NCBI RefSeq assembly: GCF_002776575.1 | Contig: NZ_CP022548.1 | Span: forward strand, 2,433,001 to 2,497,000 | DNA: 64,000 nucleotides | Reading direction: 5' to 3' | From: Sphingorhabdus sp. YGSMI21 | GTDB taxonomy: Bacteria; Pseudomonadota; Alphaproteobacteria; Sphingomonadales; Sphingomonadaceae | Shown here: in pieces, positions 1-9,196 of the stretch | Layout of the letters: each line of letters begins with the position of its first letter | How positions within the stretch are numbered: the first letter of the stretch is position 1 | Notes under the pieces: model-generated | The model's database searches: none | Seen by the model: only the letters and a program-made list of their open reading frames with translations | Told to the model about the DNA's origin: nothing | Translations under genes and position numbers: made by a program

Positions 1-210
1 GGCGCGCTTCTTGGTGGTCGACGCGGTGATGCCGGCTTTCAGCTGTTCGCGGCGTTCGTTGAGCGCCTTGACCCGTTTTGCCATCGGGTCCCGGACCGTT
101 ACGGCAGCATAGATCGCGAAGAATACAGCCGCAGCGGCAACGGCCGCCAGGATGGTCGCAACCCAGAGCACGTCTATGCCGAATAATGTTGGTCCGCCGC
201 CGCTTGTCAT
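1..210 (-). CDS. tadC: TadC pilus assembly membrane protein (5' part only)
   Basis: The first 70 codons are present; the rest runs off the left edge. The ATG is at 208-210, 18 bases after the tadB stop, with AAGG just upstream. Residues 12-38 form a hydrophobic segment, followed by a basic region with RDPMAKRVKALNERREQLK, which resembles the stretch after the first membrane helix of TadC proteins. TadC and TadB are paired inner-membrane platform proteins (type II secretion F family) that assemble Flp pili. The name rests on this N-terminus and on position after tadB. Confidence 0.8.
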   Translation of the reverse strand, partial: MTSGGGPTLFGIDVLWVATILAAVAAAAVFFAIYAAVTVRDPMAKRVKALNERREQLKAGITASTTKKRA

Positions 211-228
211 TTGCCTTGTACCTTCATT

Positions 229-1200
229 CTAAATCTCGAAGTTGACCATCTTGGCCATGATGAAGACGCCGATGCTCATCCAGCAGAGGCCACCGAGGCC
301 CGCGATGATAAGACGTTCTTCATAGAAAAAGCCGGCCAGATAGGTCGGGTTCACGGTGTAAACCAGCGCGAACACAATGAACGGCAGCGAACCGACGATA
401 TAGGCCGAAGCCTTGGATTCCGACGACATCGCCTTGATCTTGAGCTTCATCTGTCCACGCTTGCGCAAAACGTCGGCAAGATTGAACAATGTTTCCGCCA
501 GGTTGCCGCCGGTTTCACGCTGGATCGCCAGCGTGATGCAGAAAAACTGGAACTCGGGTGTTTCCATGCGTTTGGCGCTTTCCTGCAGCGCGTCTTCCAT
601 GGTCTGGCCGATCTTGATGCGATCGACCACTTTCTGGAATTCCTCGCCGACGGGACCGTCGATTTCCTTGGCCACCACGCCGATTGTCTCGGTGACCGGA
701 AGACCCGAACGAAGGCCGCGAACAAGCAGTTCGATAGCGTCGGGAAAGGTCGCGGTAAATCTGGCAACGCGCCGGTTGATCAGGAAGCTGACGATGAAAT
801 GCGGTATTCCGGCACCGACCAGCAGTCCGACGAACAGGCATAGCAGGAGCGGCGCGCCCTTGAGCAGCAGCAAACCGGAGACGACGACGAACAGGCCGCC
901 CGCCGCATAGAAAAAATAGGACAGCGGCCATTGTTTGCCGGTCTTTTCCAGGCGGATCGCAAGAATTTCCAGCTTGGTCATATTCTCGCCGCGCGGACGC
1001 GTGGTCTTGCGCCGCGCCGAGAGCGCCTTTTTCATCTGCGCTTCCACCCGCACATTGGCGCTGTCGGAATGGCGATATTTGACCTTGTCCAGTCGCCGAG
1101 CAGTGGCCTTGGATTGCGACGGGCCGGCATAGGCAAAGATGAGCAGCAGCAGAACCGCCAGAACGCCGGCACCCAATATTGCAGTTTGCATTAATCCCAT
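229..1200 (-). CDS. tadB: TadB, type II secretion F-family platform protein
   Basis: 323 aa. An N-terminal helix (about residues 5-25) is followed by a basic cytoplasmic segment, a central pair of membrane helices (about 92-140), the GSPII_F cytoplasmic domain (about 150-275, with FPDAIELLVRGLRSGLP and RETGGNLAETL) and two C-terminal helices. This is the usual TadB plan. With TadC it forms the inner-membrane platform for Flp pilin assembly. It lies 41 bases after cpaE in the same direction. In the Caulobacter locus cpaF separates these two genes; here it does not. A second ATG three codons in (MQTAIL) is an alternative start. Confidence 0.9.
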   Translation of the reverse strand: MGLMQTAILGAGVLAVLLLLIFAYAGPSQSKATARRLDKVKYRHSDSANVRVEAQMKKALSARRKTTRPRGENMTKLEILAIRLEKTGKQWPLSYFFYAAGGLFVVVSGLLLLKGAPLLLCLFVGLLVGAGIPHFIVSFLINRRVARFTATFPDAIELLVRGLRSGLPVTETIGVVAKEIDGPVGEEFQKVVDRIKIGQTMEDALQESAKRMETPEFQFFCITLAIQRETGGNLAETLFNLADVLRKRGQMKLKIKAMSSESKASAYIVGSLPFIVFALVYTVNPTYLAGFFYEERLIIAGLGGLCWMSIGVFIMAKMVNFEI

Positions 1201-1241
1201 TGTCTAATCCCTATGAAGCCGAAGAAATCCTGCCGCCCGGT

Positions 1242-2528
1242 TCAGGCTTCAGGCGCATCCTCTTTGGCTTTCTTTGACGGCAGCAGTGATTTGAAATCCC
1301 CGAACTTGTCCATGAAGGATTTCTTGCCGCCTTCCTCTTCGGGGTCCAGTCCGCCACTGACCGAGCCGAGTACCAGGCTGGTCAGTTCGACGATTTTTGC
1401 CGAAGCCTTGCTGGACTTGCCGGCCTCGACCATCGCCTGGCCCAGTTTCGCCGCCTGCGCAGCGGTCTTGGCGTCATGCGGGATCATGATATCGATCTTG
1501 CGCTCGATGGAGCTTTCGAAATCCTGACGGCCGATTTCCAGATTGGTGGCCTGCACCTTGTTGGCGACAACATAGACCTTGCTCTGCGCGGCGTGGGACT
1601 TCAGCCAGGACAGCAAGCGAATGCAGTCGCGCGCCGAAGCGAGCGTCAGTTCCGTCACGATGACGGTTGCGTTCACGTCGCCCAGAAGATGGGGATAGTT
1701 GATCAGCATGTCGCGCGGCAGATCGATCACCGTGCAGTCGAAAGCGGCGCGGAATTCTTCCTGTAGCTGGAAGAAGGCGGTGCCATCGGTCAGGATCGGC
1801 GAATTGATCGGTGCCTCAGCGGACAGCAGCGACAGTTTCTCATTGGCCTTGATCATCGCGCGTTCGATGAACAGCCCGTCGATCCGGCTCGGATTGTCGA
1901 TTGCATCGGTAAGGCCGCGACCGGGCTCGAGATCCAGCGACAGCGCGCCGGTGCCGAAATGGACGTCCAGATCCAGCAGGGCGGTCAGCCGCTCCCGGTC
2001 ATGGCTGAGCAGCCAGGCCAGGGAAGTGGCGATGGTCGACGCGCCGACGCCGCCACGGGTGCCGATAACGGCGGTCGAAATATGCGGCTTTTCGGCCTGC
2101 GGATCGTCAATTTTCGGGGCGTTGATGACCGCTTGCGCCTGTGCCAGTACGTCGCGGAGCTGGTCCGGGCTGAACGGTTTCAGCAAATAGTCCTGCAGAC
2201 CGCTGACGATCAGGTCGCGGTAGAGGCGGACGTCGTTGACCTGGCCCATGGCCACCACGACAGTGCCCGGTTCGCAGACTTCGGCCAGCGAATTGATATC
2301 ATTGAGCGGATCGCCGGATTCCGACAGATCCACCAGCAGGATGTTGGGGCTGGCAGAAACGGAGAGGGTCTGGACCGCGTTGCGCAGTCCGCCCTTGCTG
2401 CATTTGTCGATCGACCAGCCCATTTCCTCGGCCACGGGGCGGAGCATTTCCAGCGTGTCATCGTCGCAGACAAAAGCGGCAAAGGGTTCACGTCCGTTGA
2501 CCGAACCTGGTTTCCAGGGAGCGTTCAT
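1242..2528 (-). CDS. cpaE: CpaE-like pilus assembly ATPase with receiver-like N-terminus
   Basis: 428 aa. The N-terminal part (about 15-130) resembles a response-regulator receiver, with the acidic pocket CDDD and Asp67 in ILLVDL. The C-terminal part is a MinD/ParA-type P-loop domain with the deviant Walker A GTRGGVGAST at 156-165. CpaE/TadZ proteins mark the pole where the Tad pilus machine assembles. The start codon overlaps the last base of cpaD, so the two are probably translationally coupled. It is upstream of tadB in the same operon. Confidence 0.92.
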   Translation of the reverse strand: MNAPWKPGSVNGREPFAAFVCDDDTLEMLRPVAEEMGWSIDKCSKGGLRNAVQTLSVSASPNILLVDLSESGDPLNDINSLAEVCEPGTVVVAMGQVNDVRLYRDLIVSGLQDYLLKPFSPDQLRDVLAQAQAVINAPKIDDPQAEKPHISTAVIGTRGGVGASTIATSLAWLLSHDRERLTALLDLDVHFGTGALSLDLEPGRGLTDAIDNPSRIDGLFIERAMIKANEKLSLLSAEAPINSPILTDGTAFFQLQEEFRAAFDCTVIDLPRDMLINYPHLLGDVNATVIVTELTLASARDCIRLLSWLKSHAAQSKVYVVANKVQATNLEIGRQDFESSIERKIDIMIPHDAKTAAQAAKLGQAMVEAGKSSKASAKIVELTSLVLGSVSGGLDPEEEGGKKSFMDKFGDFKSLLPSKKAKEDAPEA

Positions 2529-3127
2529 TATTGTCCTCCAACTTTCTTGTCACGATAGGCGCGGATGGCCTTCGAAGCCTGCGACTGATCCTCGCCTTCG
2601 GCAGCCTGGCCGCGGACGAGATCTTCCGGATTGGCAATCATGGCAGAAAGCGTGCTGTTCGTTCCGCACCCGTAGTTGGCGCTTGTCCGCACCTGAAAAT
2701 CGGTATGGCTGCGATAGCTGAAATCGGGGCATCCCGGCACCGAAGCCTCGGTGCGCGTCACGACGACCCGCATCAGGCCCGCAGGAACATGGCCTTCGGT
2801 TACCGGAGCGTTTTCGCTGATCAGCAAGCCATAGCCGGCCACGATATTTTCGACCGCTGCCTTGGCAACGGGGCTGGCCGAATAGCTCGGGTCATCGATC
2901 GACACCCGATCGCCATAGCCCAGCTCGAGCGCGTCGAACCAGCCGGACAGGCGGTTCTGCTCTGCGGCGGACAATCCGCCATGACCGGCGCTCAGGTCGA
3001 GCACGAAATTCGATTTGGAAACGACCGGCTGGCGTTCGCTATAAACGCTGCGGTTGGCAGTGTTGCTTCCACAGGCGGTTACCGAGAGCCCGAGAGCGGT
3101 GATGAGTGCCATTGAAACGATGCGCAT
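2528..3127 (-). CDS. cpaD: CpaD pilus biogenesis lipoprotein
   Basis: 199 aa. It begins with a short signal sequence and a lipobox (SVTAC, Cys19), which predicts an outer-membrane-anchored lipoprotein. The C-terminal half has the CpaD hallmarks GCPDF and ANYGCGT, followed by NPEDLVRG. CpaD is thought to help assemble or stabilise the CpaC secretin. The gene is 21 bases downstream of cpaC and overlaps cpaE by one base. Confidence 0.92.
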   Translation of the reverse strand: MRIVSMALITALGLSVTACGSNTANRSVYSERQPVVSKSNFVLDLSAGHGGLSAAEQNRLSGWFDALELGYGDRVSIDDPSYSASPVAKAAVENIVAGYGLLISENAPVTEGHVPAGLMRVVVTRTEASVPGCPDFSYRSHTDFQVRTSANYGCGTNSTLSAMIANPEDLVRGQAAEGEDQSQASKAIRAYRDKKVGGQ

Positions 3128-3148
3128 GATCTGTTCTCCTGATCGGGC

Positions 3149-4774
3149 TTATTTGTCGAAACTGAAACCCGGAGCGCTGCCGCCGGACTTCTTGGATTTT
3201 TTGGCCGACTGGACGGGAGCCGGAGCCTGCAGGGCGCCAAAGCCCTGGCCGTCGGGAGTGGCCGGAGCTACGCTCGGCTTGGGCCGATCCTCACCGGTGC
3301 CGCTGTGGTTGCGGTTCATCAGGAACCGCTCTGCATCATTGGCAGCCTTGAAGCCGTCGGTTGGCAATACGATCTCGCTGTCGCTGACCGGCTTGACCAG
3401 ATAAGGCGTGACCACGATCATCAGCTCGGTTTCGTTGCGGCTGTAGCCATCGGACTTGAACAAGGCGCCCAATACCGGCACGTCGGCCAGACCCGGGGTC
3501 TTTGCGATGGCGGAATTATAGCTGTTCTGCATCAGGCCGGCGATCATGAAGCTTTCGCCCGATCCCAGCTCGACGGTGGTCTCTGCCCGGCGGGTCGAAA
3601 CCGCAGGAATGCTGAAACCGTTGATGATGACGGCGCCATTGGTGGTGATTTCCGATACTTCCGGTGCGACGCGGATCGAGATCCGGCCGTTGGAAAGCAC
3701 GGTTGGCGTGTAGGACAGGCTGACACCGTAATTCTTATACTGGACGGAAACCTCGCCCAGACCGGTTGAAATCGGAATGGGAAACTCGCCGCCGGCCAGA
3801 AATGTCGCCGTTTCACCGGAAATGGCCGTCAGATTGGGCGATGCCAGGGTGCTGACAAGACCCACGCGTTCGGAGACGTCGAGCGCGGTGGCAATGTCGA
3901 TGCCGAACAGGCGGCCCGCCGCCTGAATGGTGTTGAGCTCCGAACCGGTATTATAGTTGAAAGCGGTTCCGCCGGCCGTCACGAACTGGCCGGTCGCCGT
4001 GTTGAACGGCAGCGAGACAGAACCTGCGGGCAAACCAAACAGGCTGGATGCGTCCAGGCTTGGGAAGGACGAGGTGTCGAAATTGGTAATCGAACCGAAG
4101 TCGCGGCCACGGGACACTCCGAACTGGAAGCCGCCAGTGGTGTCACGGGTCAGCAGATTGCCGTTGATTTCCTTCGCCAGCGAACGGCTGACCTCGGCAA
4201 AACGGACCTTCAGGTTGACCTGCATCGGCGTCGCGGTTTTCAGCCGGCTGACCACACGTGTGGTGTCGCCGACAAATGCCTGGACGAGATTTTCCGCTTC
4301 TTCCGCATCATCCGGATCGGCGATGGTACCGGTAAGCAGCACGAAATTATTGGTCGTGCTAACCGCGATATTCGCATTCGGCATCGCCAGGTTCAGCATC
4401 TGGTCGATCGAGGAAATTTCCGCACCGACCGAGACTTCCGCCGAGTAGATGACCTTGCCGGACGCGCTGGTTGCGTAGAAGCTCGTCTGGCCACCCTTTT
4501 TGCCGAAAATATAGATCTGGCGCGGCGAGCGGACCTGGACATCGGCAATCGCATTTTCAGCGATGAAAATATCCTCGATCGAAGCGGGCAGGGTGATCAG
4601 CTTGCCACGGCCGACCGACAATGTGATCCGCGAATCCGGCTGGGATACATTGACCGACTGGGCGTTAAGCGCAGTGCTACTGTTGGCAGCCAGAGCCAGA
4701 GCGAGAGCGGCTACGGCGGTCAAGCCGATTGCCTTCTTCGCGAGGCGGCTATGCTGTGCATATACTACGGCCAT
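3149..4774 (-). CDS. cpaC: CpaC/RcpA secretin, outer-membrane Flp pilus channel
   Basis: 541 aa. A signal peptide precedes the N-terminal secretin domain (about 45-110, VGRGKLITLPASIEDIFIAE), a BON-like segment (about 115-180, NNFVLLTGTIADPDDAEEAE) and the secretin core (about 285-465, with TFLAGGEFPIPI and ETELMIVVTPYLVKP). The C-tail is Pro/Lys rich. It should form the multimeric outer-membrane channel for the Flp pilus. Its start overlaps the end of cpaB by one base. Confidence 0.94.
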   Translation of the reverse strand: MAVVYAQHSRLAKKAIGLTAVAALALALAANSSTALNAQSVNVSQPDSRITLSVGRGKLITLPASIEDIFIAENAIADVQVRSPRQIYIFGKKGGQTSFYATSASGKVIYSAEVSVGAEISSIDQMLNLAMPNANIAVSTTNNFVLLTGTIADPDDAEEAENLVQAFVGDTTRVVSRLKTATPMQVNLKVRFAEVSRSLAKEINGNLLTRDTTGGFQFGVSRGRDFGSITNFDTSSFPSLDASSLFGLPAGSVSLPFNTATGQFVTAGGTAFNYNTGSELNTIQAAGRLFGIDIATALDVSERVGLVSTLASPNLTAISGETATFLAGGEFPIPISTGLGEVSVQYKNYGVSLSYTPTVLSNGRISIRVAPEVSEITTNGAVIINGFSIPAVSTRRAETTVELGSGESFMIAGLMQNSYNSAIAKTPGLADVPVLGALFKSDGYSRNETELMIVVTPYLVKPVSDSEIVLPTDGFKAANDAERFLMNRNHSGTGEDRPKPSVAPATPDGQGFGALQAPAPVQSAKKSKKSGGSAPGFSFDK

Positions 4775-5733
4775 TATTTGTCTCCAAACTCGATGTCATT
4801 GACCGTGTTGCCACGCGCGACGCGGACGACCGGACCTCTTGGTTTTTCTTTCTCGGCCAGTGGTGGCGGCGAGCGCGTTTCAAAACGGGATACGTCTCCG
4901 CCAGTTGAAAAGCTTGATTTCGTGCTGGTCGGACGCGCAGCCAGCGAACGGATCATGTCGGCTTCGACAACCGGGTCATCGGTTTTCGGAAGCTTGATTG
5001 CGCCAGAGGCGATGGCTTCTTCCAGTTCGGCGGCGCTGTCGGCGAGCGAACGCAGCGACAGGCTCAATGTTCCCAGTGTCTGGGCGACCGAAATCTGTTC
5101 GGCAATTTTCGGGGTGGCTTCGAGCGTGACCAGCTTGGCCTTCTTGGCGACTTGCTGACCCGCTTCGTTTTTCGTCGCCGTCACGCGGTTGTCGGTGGCG
5201 AGCACGCGCAGGTTGCGGATCACGGTTTCGGAAACCTTGAGCTCGGGGCCTTCGCCCTGCACCGACTGGGTCAGCATCAGGTCGACCCGGTCGCCAGGAA
5301 ATACAAAGCCGGCGACGCCGGTCAGTCCGGATACGGGAATGGTAACGGCGCGCATGCCGGGGCCGAGCGCTGCAGCGAGGAAACCGCGATCACCCGGTGC
5401 CACGAGAGAGCCCTTGGTAAGCGGCTGGCCGGCGGTGACCGGATTGCGGACAACGGTACCGGCAAGCGATTCCACGTCGGTGCTTTCCTTCATGAAATAG
5501 GCTTCCTCGACCAGATCCTTCGGCCATGGCTGGAAGCGGAAACTGTCGGGCGTGATGATTGTGCCAACGGGAAGCGCGCGGGTTGCGACGAGGACTTCTT
5601 CCCCTACCACTTCAGCTTTCTTTGCAGCAACTTGTGGCGCGGAGGCACCATCAAACATGTTTTTTGCGAGCAACGCCGTAACCGCAGCCACGATCAGTGC
5701 GCCGACCAGCAAAATGATTTTCTTCTTGTCCAT
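4774..5733 (-). CDS. cpaB: CpaB/RcpC pilus assembly protein with SAF domain
   Basis: 319 aa. It has an N-terminal membrane anchor (about 5-25), an SAF domain (about 47-115, VLVATRALPVGTIITPDSF), then an RcpC region (about 125-225, RAVTIPVSGLTGVAGFVFPGD). The last 60 residues are Pro/Arg rich. CpaB is a periplasmic partner of the CpaC secretin. It is 74 bases downstream of cpaA and its stop overlaps the cpaC start. Confidence 0.93.
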   Translation of the reverse strand: MDKKKIILLVGALIVAAVTALLAKNMFDGASAPQVAAKKAEVVGEEVLVATRALPVGTIITPDSFRFQPWPKDLVEEAYFMKESTDVESLAGTVVRNPVTAGQPLTKGSLVAPGDRGFLAAALGPGMRAVTIPVSGLTGVAGFVFPGDRVDLMLTQSVQGEGPELKVSETVIRNLRVLATDNRVTATKNEAGQQVAKKAKLVTLEATPKIAEQISVAQTLGTLSLSLRSLADSAAELEEAIASGAIKLPKTDDPVVEADMIRSLAARPTSTKSSFSTGGDVSRFETRSPPPLAEKEKPRGPVVRVARGNTVNDIEFGDK

Positions 5734-5807
5734 GACGTCTAACGCCTCCTGAATGCCCCCGCCCGATTGGTTCCATTGGCGGTCTTTGCCTCTTTCGAGT
5801 AAAATGG

Positions 5808-6290
5808 TTAAAATATCGTTTGTGAATTATGTCCCGTGATGCCCCAGATCATCCAGAGCCCGGAAAATGCGATGGCGACCCCGTAAGGAACCTTTATTGG
5901 GTCTTCGGTCTTTTGGATTGTCTTGCTGATCATCATTAACAACGTCAGCAGTCCACCGGCGATCGACATGATCACCAGCAGTTCCAGAAATGTCAGCCAG
6001 TGCATCCACAGGGACAGGGCGGTCAGTAGTTTGACGTCGCCCCCGCCCATCGCTCCGGCAGCGAACATCGCGGCAAATATGGTGAATATGATCGTGGCCA
6101 GTCCCAATTGCCCGATCATTTCCGGCCAGAGGCTCATGCCGCTCGCTATCCACAGAACCGGTGCCCCCAGGGCGATGCCCAGGTTCAGCCAGTTCGAGAT
6201 ATGGCGGCTTTTGAGATCGGTAATCGCGGCTGCAATCAGCGCAATTGCCAATCCGCCCCAGAGCAAGTAGATGAAGGTTTCACTATCCAT
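5808..6290 (-). CDS. cpaA: Type IV prepilin peptidase (A24 family) of the Tad locus
   Basis: 160 aa, almost entirely membrane helices. The two aspartates that define the A24 aspartic peptidases are present: Asp25 in TDLKSRHISN and Asp85 in GGGDVKLL. CpaA processes the Flp prepilin leader. It is the first gene of the minus-strand operon. No Flp pilin gene lies between it and the divergent hydrolase at 6384, so the pilin must be elsewhere. A TTAAC half-site (read on the minus strand) lies close upstream, too little for a regulator call. Confidence 0.92.
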   Translation of the reverse strand: MDSETFIYLLWGGLAIALIAAAITDLKSRHISNWLNLGIALGAPVLWIASGMSLWPEMIGQLGLATIIFTIFAAMFAAGAMGGGDVKLLTALSLWMHWLTFLELLVIMSIAGGLLTLLMMISKTIQKTEDPIKVPYGVAIAFSGLWMIWGITGHNSQTIF

Positions 6291-6383
6291 GGACAGACCG
6301 TCTAGTTAATTTGCCTTACCAAATAGTAACCATGATTTCCGGAACGGCTTCTCTTCGACCCTGTGACAACGATAAAGCGTGAT

Positions 6384-7352
6384 ATGACAGACTTGAAAGA
6401 TGTGCGCTTCGATCGCCGGTCCGTCCCCGCAGATGCAAAAGAAGAGTCATGGACCGGGCCTGACGGCTGGGAGTTCCGCAGGCTGGAGTGGCAGCAGGAT
6501 GACCGGCAGCCGGGTTCGAGAGGGTCGGTTCTGTTCATGACCGGGCGCGCGGATTTCTACGAAAAATATCTCGAAACCTTTCACGATTTCCACGAGCATG
6601 GCTGGAACGTCACTTCGGTGGACTGGCGCGGACAGGGCGGCTCGGGCCGTTGCGGGCCGCACCCGCATGTCGGCCATATCGACGATTTCGCGACATGGGT
6701 GTCCGATCTGGAGACGCTGTTTAACGAATGGCGTGCCAGTCATCCCGGTCCGCATGTCTTGTTGGGCCACAGCATGGGCGGGCATATCGTGCTGCGGGCG
6801 ATGACCGAGCAGCGCATCCGGCCCGATGCCGTGATCCTGAGCGCGCCGATGCTTGCTCCAGCCGGCGGCGGCATGCCGGAATGGACCGCTCAGCTGGCCG
6901 CGAAGATCATGTGCCTGATTGGTCGCGGCAAGCGGCGTGCCTGGAAACCGATCGAAAATCCGCTGGAACCCTATGTCCCGCGGCAGGCTTTGCTGACCCA
7001 TGATGCGGACCGCTATGCAGACGAGTTTTTCTGGTTTCGCGAGCGCCCCTTCGTCCGGCTGGGGCCGGCCAGCTGGCGCTGGGTCGAACGCGCCTATTCC
7101 TCGACCCGGCTATTGCGCAACCGCAAGCGGCTGATGCAGATGGACATACCGCTGCTGGTGCTGGCGACATCGACCGATGAATTGGTTGATCATCCGACCA
7201 TCGAGCGGGCCGTGCATCTGATGCCCCGGGCCGAGCTAAAGCTCTACGGCGCGGAATCCGCCCATGAAATATTTCGTGAAGTTGATGAAGTGCGCAACGA
7301 CGCGCTCGCCAGCTGTTTTTCCTTTCTCGACCGAGTGGCCCCCAAAAAATGA
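6384..7352 (+). CDS. Alpha/beta hydrolase, monoacylglycerol lipase / lysophospholipase-like
   Basis: 322 aa from the ATG at 6384; an in-frame GTG at 6363 would add seven residues, but neither has a strong ribosome site. The nucleophile elbow GHSMGG places Ser130; the acid is in TSTDELVD and the histidine in SAHEIFRE near the C-terminus, giving a full Ser-Asp-His triad. The order and spacing match the PldB/monoacylglycerol lipase group (serine aminopeptidase S33). It probably cleaves lysophospholipids or monoacylglycerols; the substrate cannot be read from sequence. It overlaps the next gene by four bases (ATGA). Confidence 0.85.
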   Translation: MTDLKDVRFDRRSVPADAKEESWTGPDGWEFRRLEWQQDDRQPGSRGSVLFMTGRADFYEKYLETFHDFHEHGWNVTSVDWRGQGGSGRCGPHPHVGHIDDFATWVSDLETLFNEWRASHPGPHVLLGHSMGGHIVLRAMTEQRIRPDAVILSAPMLAPAGGGMPEWTAQLAAKIMCLIGRGKRRAWKPIENPLEPYVPRQALLTHDADRYADEFFWFRERPFVRLGPASWRWVERAYSSTRLLRNRKRLMQMDIPLLVLATSTDELVDHPTIERAVHLMPRAELKLYGAESAHEIFREVDEVRNDALASCFSFLDRVAPKK

Positions 7353-8464
7353 AGCAATATGACGTCATCATCATCGGAGCCGGTATTGCCGGTGCCAGCA
7401 TCGCCTCAGAAATTGGTGCGGATCGTTCGGTGCTGCTGCTCGAGGCGGAGGAGCATCCCGGCTATCATTCGACCGGCCGCTCGGCTGCTTTCTGGACGGA
7501 AAGCTACGGAGGGCCGATGGTGCAGCCCCTGACGTCGGCCTCGCGCGCCTTTCTGGAAAAGCCGCCGGCAGATTTTTCGGACATGCCGTTTCTCGGTCCG
7601 CGCGGTGCGGTCAATATCGGACGGGACGAGGATCTGCATCTCGCCGATCAATTCCTGGCCGATTTTGCCGACAGCGGGCTGAATATGGATCGCTGGTCCC
7701 GGGAACAGCTTCTGTCCCTGGTCCCCGATCTCAAGCCGGCGTGGCAACATGCCGTTTACGAACCGGATTGCCGGGATATCGATGTCGCGGCGCTGCATGC
7801 TGCCTATCTGAGAAACGCCAAGCGTCAGGGGGTGGAGCTTCTATGCCGGGCGCCGGTCCGCCAGATCCTGAAAAAGGACGGCATTTGGGAACTGACTGCC
7901 GGCGAAAGGGAATTTCGCGCGACCGTGCTGGTTAACGCGGCCGGCGCCTGGGCCGATGCCGTGGCCGGCATGGCCGATGTGAAGCCTGTGGGTATACAGC
8001 CGCTAATCCGCAATATGGTTCAGATCGAGACTAATCCGCCGTCGTCGCAGGCGATGCCGCTGGTCGTCGGGATCGACGGCAGCTTTTATTTCAAACCCGA
8101 AGCGGGTGGTGGCTACTGGCTCAGTCCGCATGATGAAGTTCCTTCCGAGCCTGGCGATGTGGCGCCTGATGAACTGAGCATTGCCATCGCTATCGACCGG
8201 TTTGAAAAGGTGATGGATGTCGAAGTCAAGCGAGTCAGCCGGAAATGGGCGGGGCTGCGCAGTTTCGCACCGGACAGGCTGCCGGTGATCGGCTTTGACT
8301 CCGCTGACGGTGGGTTTTTCTGGTTCGCGGGGCAGGGGGGCTTTGGTATTCAGACCGCGCCCGCCGCGGCAAAGCTGGCTCGTTCACTCCTGTTGGGAGA
8401 GGCGCCGGATGAAAGCCTGCATGCCGTCGATGCCAGCCTTTATGCGGCAGCGCGCTTTTCCTAG
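7349..8464 (+). CDS. FAD-dependent D-amino-acid oxidase/dehydrogenase-family protein
   Basis: 371 aa. The N-terminus has the FAD-binding GAGIAGAS (Gly10, Gly12, Gly15) and a VLLLEAE strand end. VNAAGAWAD near residue 196 and GQGGFGIQTAPAA near the C-terminus are typical of DAO-family enzymes (DadA, SoxB, D-arginine dehydrogenase). HSTGRSAAFW near residue 40 resembles the D-arginine dehydrogenase type. The reaction is probably oxidation of a D-amino acid or related amine. It is translationally coupled (ATGA) to the upstream hydrolase. Confidence 0.85.
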   Translation: MKQYDVIIIGAGIAGASIASEIGADRSVLLLEAEEHPGYHSTGRSAAFWTESYGGPMVQPLTSASRAFLEKPPADFSDMPFLGPRGAVNIGRDEDLHLADQFLADFADSGLNMDRWSREQLLSLVPDLKPAWQHAVYEPDCRDIDVAALHAAYLRNAKRQGVELLCRAPVRQILKKDGIWELTAGEREFRATVLVNAAGAWADAVAGMADVKPVGIQPLIRNMVQIETNPPSSQAMPLVVGIDGSFYFKPEAGGGYWLSPHDEVPSEPGDVAPDELSIAIAIDRFEKVMDVEVKRVSRKWAGLRSFAPDRLPVIGFDSADGGFFWFAGQGGFGIQTAPAAAKLARSLLLGEAPDESLHAVDASLYAAARFS

Positions 8465-8548
8465 GAAACATCGTTTTACAACGGGCCGGTTGCACGGGCA
8501 GCCGGTTTGCGCAATAGTTCCTCCATCCAACCGAAGGAGAAGATAGCA

Positions 8549-8725
8549 ATGGCGCACAAGTTTGAAATCTGGAAAGACAAGAAGGGCGAGTTTCGCGTTC
8601 GCTTCAAATATAATAGCGAAGTCATTTTCTCGACCGAGGGCTATTCCAGCAAGACCAGCGCTAAAAATGCGATCAGTTCGATTCTGAAAAACGGACCGAA
8701 TGCCGAGATTGAAGACAATAGCTAA
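8549..8725 (+). CDS. DUF1508 (YegP-like) small protein
   Basis: 58 aa. The start is the ATG at 8549, preceded by AAGGAGA; the open frame extends upstream without a better start. FEIWKDKKGEFRVRFKY and SKTSAKNAISSI match the single YegP/DUF1508 repeat, a small beta-beta-alpha fold found alone or in tandem. Its function is unknown. It ends ten bases from the convergent rnhA stop. Confidence 0.85.
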   Translation: MAHKFEIWKDKKGEFRVRFKYNSEVIFSTEGYSSKTSAKNAISSILKNGPNAEIEDNS

Positions 8726-8734
8726 GGTCTGATC

Positions 8735-9196
8735 CTAAAAACTACGACGATTGGCGGCGACGTTCATGGCAGCGTCGCTCGCCAGTTGATCGGCGCGCTC
8801 GTTGTCGGCGTCGCCGGCATGGCCCTTGACCCAGTGCCATTCGATCTGGTGCGGCTCGACCGCCTTTAGCAGATCCTGCCAGAGATCGGCATTCTTGACC
8901 GGCTTGCGAGCCGCCGTCCGCCAGCCGTTTTTCTGCCAGCCGAAAATCCATTTGGTAATGCCGTCCTTTACATAGGTGCTGTCGATCGAGAGCTTGACCT
9001 TGCACGGACGCTTCAGCGCGTTGAGCGCTTCGATTGCGGCGCGCAATTCCATGCGGTTGTTGGTCGTGTCCGGCTCGCCGCCGGAGATTTCCTTTTCCTT
9101 GTCGCCATGCCGGATCAGGGCGCCCCAGCCACCCGGCCCGGGATTGCCCTTGCACGCGCCATCGGTGGCGATTTCGACAATTTTCGGTTCGGTCAT
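8735..9196 (-). CDS. rnhA: Ribonuclease HI
   Basis: 153 aa, the usual bacterial RNase HI length. Catalytic carboxylates are visible: Asp12 ([10 protein letters not shown]), Glu50 ([12 protein letters not shown]), Asp72 (SIDSTYV), and the last Asp in the [12 protein letters not shown] segment. The enzyme degrades the RNA strand of RNA:DNA hybrids. Its ATG overlaps the thrB stop (ATGA), so it is the third gene of ispH-thrB-rnhA. Confidence 0.97.
   Translation of the reverse strand: MTEPKIVEIATDGACKGNPGPGGWGALIRHGDKEKEISGGEPDTTNNRMELRAAIEALNALKRPCKVKLSIDSTYVKDGITKWIFGWQKNGWRTAARKPVKNADLWQDLLKAVEPHQIEWHWVKGHAGDADNERADQLASDAAMNVAANRRSF

Noticed and set aside
6290..6383. CtrA-type site before cpaA
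   Set aside because: TTAAC is present once but the partner half-site is at six bases (GTAA), not seven; not counted.
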